Shown: piece after piece, positions 21,343 to 24,578 of the stretch
Position numbering within the stretch: position 1 is the stretch's first letter
Layout: every line of letters starts with the position of its first letter
Made by a program: the position numbers and the translations under genes
Origin: Ichthyophonus hoferi
Lineage: Eukaryota; Opisthokonta; Ichthyosporea; Ichthyophonida; Ichthyophonidae
Assembly: GCA_002751075.1 (NCBI GenBank)
Contig: NAOQ01000374.1
Span: 1-24,578 of the forward strand
Length of the DNA stretch: 24,578 nt
Direction: 5' to 3'
Notes under the pieces: model-generated
What the model was told of the DNA's origin: nothing
The model's database searches: none
Seen by the model: the letters and a program-made list of their open reading frames with translations, nothing else

Positions 21343-21829
21343 CATGTTATGTTATGTTATATGTTATATGCTATGTTATATATGATATGGTATATGGTAT
21401 ATATTATATAGTATATGCTGTATGATATATGCTATATGCTATATGTTATATAGTATATGTTATGGTATATGGTATATGGTATATGGTATATGGTATATGT
21501 TGTATAGTATATGGTATATACTATAAATTATATGCTATATGTTATATGCTATATGCTATATGCTATATGCTGTATGGTATATGGTATATACTATATATTA
21601 TATACTATATGTTATATGCTATATGCTATGTGCTGTATGGTATATGGTATATGTTATATATTATATGCTATATATTATATGCTATATGCTATATGCTGTA
21701 TGGTATATGGTATATGCTATATATTATATACTATATGTTATATGCTATATGCTATGTGCTGTATGGTATATGGTATATGTTATATATTATATGCTATATG
21801 TTATATGCTATATGCTATATGTTATGTTA
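21343..21829. repeat. Minisatellite of TATATGCTATATG-like units
   Basis: About 490 bases of six- and seven-base units (TATATGC, TATATGT, TATATGG), with a higher-order repeat of about 130 bases visible between 21550 and 21815. All three plus-strand frames stay open (Met-Leu-Tyr-Ala-Ile-Cys-Tyr patterns) only because the unit lacks stops. It ends about 50 bases before the acceptor of the RhoGAP exon at 21883. Confidence 0.92.
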
Positions 21830-21882
21830 CGTGTTTCATTGTGTATGACATAAAATAACATTTCCACATTTCTCTCTCACAG

Positions 21883-24538
21883 TGGTAGGGCTGGGCAAGA
21901 AGGAGAAGCATGATAAGGAGACAGGGGAGCCCACCCCACTTATCTTAAGGGCAAAGATGGTTGACGGGAAAGGGGTAAGAGATAGAGAGAGGGCGTGTCT
22001 GTGTGTCGGTGTTGGTGTGTTGTTATAATATTGTGCTATTATACTGTTGTGCTATTATACTAATATACTATCATACTATCCTACTATCATACTATTATAC
22101 TATTATGTAATCATATTATTACACGACCATACTATTATACTATTTATACGGTTGTAGTGTTAAACTATTATGTTACCACACTATCATATATACTATCATA
22201 TATACACGCTATCCCATACGTCACATATACCTCCTCCCTGCACCTATATATGGGCACGAGCCAGTGCCCACCTACATACATACCCATGCTCACCTTCCCT
22301 CTCTCTGCTATTCTCTCATCCCCTTTTATCCAATAAGGTCCCATATGGCGACATCGAAACTATGCGATTTGGTCGAAAGGATACAGTAGCTGATGTGCTT
22401 TGTAAATGTGGCCAGAAATTTGACATTCCTGGTCAAGATTTAAATTTATTTCGCTCTAGTGACGCACCTGCATTCATCAAACCATTAAAAGCGAATAGAA
22501 TGATTGGTGATTGCAAGATTCCATATGGTGTAAGTATAATTAATTGAGTATTGGGCTTAATGATGTTTATCCCTATCCAATAAAAGGAGTGAATCGATTT
22601 AATATATGGGGTTAAATTTTAATGATATTTTAATGGTGCAATATCATGGCTGTAAATAGACTGATGCAGTTTCCCGTTAGAGATTGGTTGTTGCACCTAT
22701 ATTGTATTGACTTGGATTCTTATCTGCCTAATATAGTGCTGGTATATATTATAGAGCATTCTATAATAAGTGTTTATTTGTATTTATTTGAAAATATATT
22801 TATGTTTATGTGTCCGCCACACTGATATATGGAGGGGTTGTATGTACAGGTGTGGTCAATATTGTACCTATTACATTATAGTCTATCTAGTGGTGTATTT
22901 CTGTGCATTTCTGTGCATGGTATCAGGCAATAGCTATTTTAATCTTTATAAATGTTGTTGGAGTAAGCCAGTATGTTTGCGTGTGTTTGTGTGACCATAT
23001 CAATCTATCTATGATTATGATTATGATGCTGAAAGACAGTCAAAAAGGATATAGTCTTCTGTATGTGTGGTATGGTTGGAACAGGATGAAGTAACTTTAA
23101 AATGGAATGGCCAATAGGCAAGTGTGTTCAAAACAGCTAGAATACATATGATACTTGTATGTTTTATTATGTTATTATGGCCTATATCGAACTTATCGTA
23201 TAGTAAGTATGTCATGTATTTATTATGCATGTGGGTATATTAGTGTTTGTGATGAAGTGTGTGTTTGCATATATACTTGTATTTATATATGTATAGTAAT
23301 GTGTATGGTGTAAGGTGGATATATATCTACCAATCGATAATCCTGTATATAAACTATAAGAAACATTTTTCTGTCCATCAATCATCACACTACGTTATAA
23401 TATATATAAATAGTCATATTATTCAGTTAAGACCCTGTTCCATCAGCCAGTAAACTTGTCTATATTAATTAATCTAATCAATCATAGGACATGATTTTTT
23501 TAATGCGAATGAAAGATGAAGGAAAAAAAACTACTGTCAATTGTCCACCAATCAGTGAACACTTAGTTTTCGGCAAGCCGCTGGCGGAGGGTGCAGCAGC
23601 CAATGGGGATAACGTCTTCATGTATCCCATTTTTATTGAGCATGCCTTGGAGTATGTGCAAGCAAATGGTAGGTAAATATTTATTTTGTACACCTATTGA
23701 CAATTTACTTGGTTTTTATTTTAAAATTTAAGTGTTAAATGCCAGTTGTGACTAAATGGTTTTTATGTTTTAGAATGGTGGAAAGGAATACGGTATGTAT
23801 GTTAATATGTAGGTACATATGGCCCTATATATTTTTTGATTTAATTTTAATCACAATTGGCTTTTTAAAATCCGGTTTAAAATTAGCCAATCAGACACCA
23901 TAACTAAAATATATTATTCAGTAAACTATAAAGCACCTAAAATGAATAATTTTGTTTTTTACTACTCCATAAAGGATCAAAATACTTTATTTATATTTTA
24001 AATGCAGCTCCAGCCAATCTGATAACGTATATATAATATATCTCCCTGTCTACCTTTCTCTCCTCTCTCTGGTTACGACATGTAAAGCACAGCTATATAT
24101 AACAGGGCCTATTAACCATAATTAATAGGTGTTGCTTGATTGGTTATACCTAATTAGTGTCGGGCTATTTCAGTGGTGGACATTGCCTAATAGTACCTTT
24201 ATTAAGAAAACATTCCAACACAGTAACACAAAACGCCTGGAGTGGAAAATTTAAGCATAACCAATTTTGAAAATTCATGAGACTTGGTAAATGTAATGAA
24301 TATTGTTTAAATTTTAAACATTTTAATTACCTACTCTATAGTATGGGCTTTTACTTTTATAGTCTTTAATAAAGTTTTACCGCACCCATAGATGGTAATA
24401 CTGTTTATCTATATATCTATATATAGTACTAATTCCTGATTGGATACGTGTCATGGATAGGCCTGGAGACAGAAGGTATTTTTAGACTGTCTGGAACTGC
24501 TGCTGAAATCAATGCATATAAAGACAAGCTCGATAATG
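21883..24538 (+). CDS. RhoGAP protein with a ubiquitin-like domain, partial at both ends
   Basis: Likely stimulates GTP hydrolysis by Rho-family GTPases. Four exons join in phase: 21883-21974, 22338-22529, 23488-23668, 24461-24538. The first part (ILRAKMVDG, DIETMRFGRKDTVADVLCKC, DLNLFRS, CKIPYGDMIFLMRM) has the strand-strand-helix-strand order and final G-D-x-I-x-L of a ubiquitin-like beta-grasp fold, comparable in style to the NPL4 or RA type; the exact family is not settled. It is followed at once by a RhoGAP domain: VFGKPLAEG, FIEHALEYVQANG, and across the last junction GLETEGIFRLSG, with the catalytic arginine finger in codon 24484-24486. The RhoGAP domain continues beyond the window. 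A start exon is missing upstream: 21883 begins two bases into a codon. Confidence 0.9.
22021..22200 (+). repeat. ACTATTATACT minisatellite in a RhoGAP gene intron
   Basis: Imperfect units of about 10 bases (ACTATTATACT, ACTATCATACT) occupy about half of the intron between exons 21883-21974 and 22338-22529. Confidence 0.8.
22530..23487 (+). other. RhoGAP gene intron, nothing coding seen
   Basis: The exons on each side join in phase 0, within the ubiquitin-like fold, so no exon is needed here. Small open frames in both directions are AT- and TG-rich and show no signature. Confidence 0.75.
23669..24460 (+). other. RhoGAP gene intron inside the GAP domain
   Basis: The intron splits a glycine codon (G then GC) within QANGLETEGIF. 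Three CCAATCA-type heptamers lie in it (23887, 24137, 24437). A potential 19-base exon near 23775-23793 would break the frame and is not accepted. Confidence 0.8.
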
Positions 24539-24578
24539 GTATGGTGTATGTTGTATACACTGTGTGCGTATATGTAGG

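Noticed and set aside
21429-21858. Three long overlapping plus-strand open frames (Met-Leu-Tyr-Ala-Ile-Cys patterns)
   Set aside because: They are the three readings of one stop-free minisatellite; the composition is set by the repeat unit.
23775-23793. A 19-base micro-exon between TTTTAG and GTATGT in the RhoGAP intron
   Set aside because: Including it shifts the frame, while skipping it gives the canonical RhoGAP sequence QANGLETEGIFRLSG.

Overview
The window looks like nuclear DNA of an animal, probably an early-branching one such as a sponge or placozoan. It is AT-rich and its genes are split by GT-AG introns of roughly 110 bases to 1.4 kb. Intergenic DNA is full of AT microsatellites and minisatellites. 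The gene set (F-box/WD40 protein, coilin, an SR-type RRM protein, a RhoGAP protein) is nuclear-eukaryotic. The species call is an inference; no rRNA, tRNA, CRISPR or recognisable autonomous transposon was seen.

Layout. (1) 281-4023, minus: an F-box/WD40 protein of the Fbxw7/beta-TrCP type. Seven exons could be joined in frame; the rest of the propeller lies beyond the left edge. (2) 4024-6378: intergenic. It holds one copy (B) of a diverged two-copy repeat, whose other copy (A) lies inverted in an intron of the F-box gene, and a GC-richer island with an 83-codon ATG-less open frame. (3) 6471-10628, minus: coilin, complete in six exons (562 residues), with an N-terminal coilin domain, a basic/acidic middle with a long Ser run, and the C-terminal Tudor-like domain. 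(4) 10629-14357: a divergent intergenic region with AT arrays, a cluster of symmetric motifs at 13348-13460 and a CpG-rich, NRF1-like patch just upstream of the next gene. (5) 14358-17857, plus: a complete 246-residue SR-like protein in seven exons, with one RRM whose end resembles the cap-binding protein CBP20. (6) 17937-21882: about 4 kb of intergenic or upstream DNA with hairpins and a roughly 490-base minisatellite. (7) 21883-24538 and beyond, plus: the middle of a gene joining a ubiquitin-like fold to a RhoGAP domain with its arginine finger; both ends are missing.

Exons were joined by hand from splice signals, reading phase and protein family similarity. In the four genes every internal junction keeps phase. 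Coilin and the SR-like protein are divergent neighbours and both belong to nuclear RNA processing, but nothing here proves shared regulation. The most notable observations are the CBP20-like RRM in an RS-domain protein, the ubiquitin-like/RhoGAP fusion, the diverged repeat pair with an open frame, and a strong excess of the heptamer CCAATCA (23 exact sites on either strand, against about three expected).
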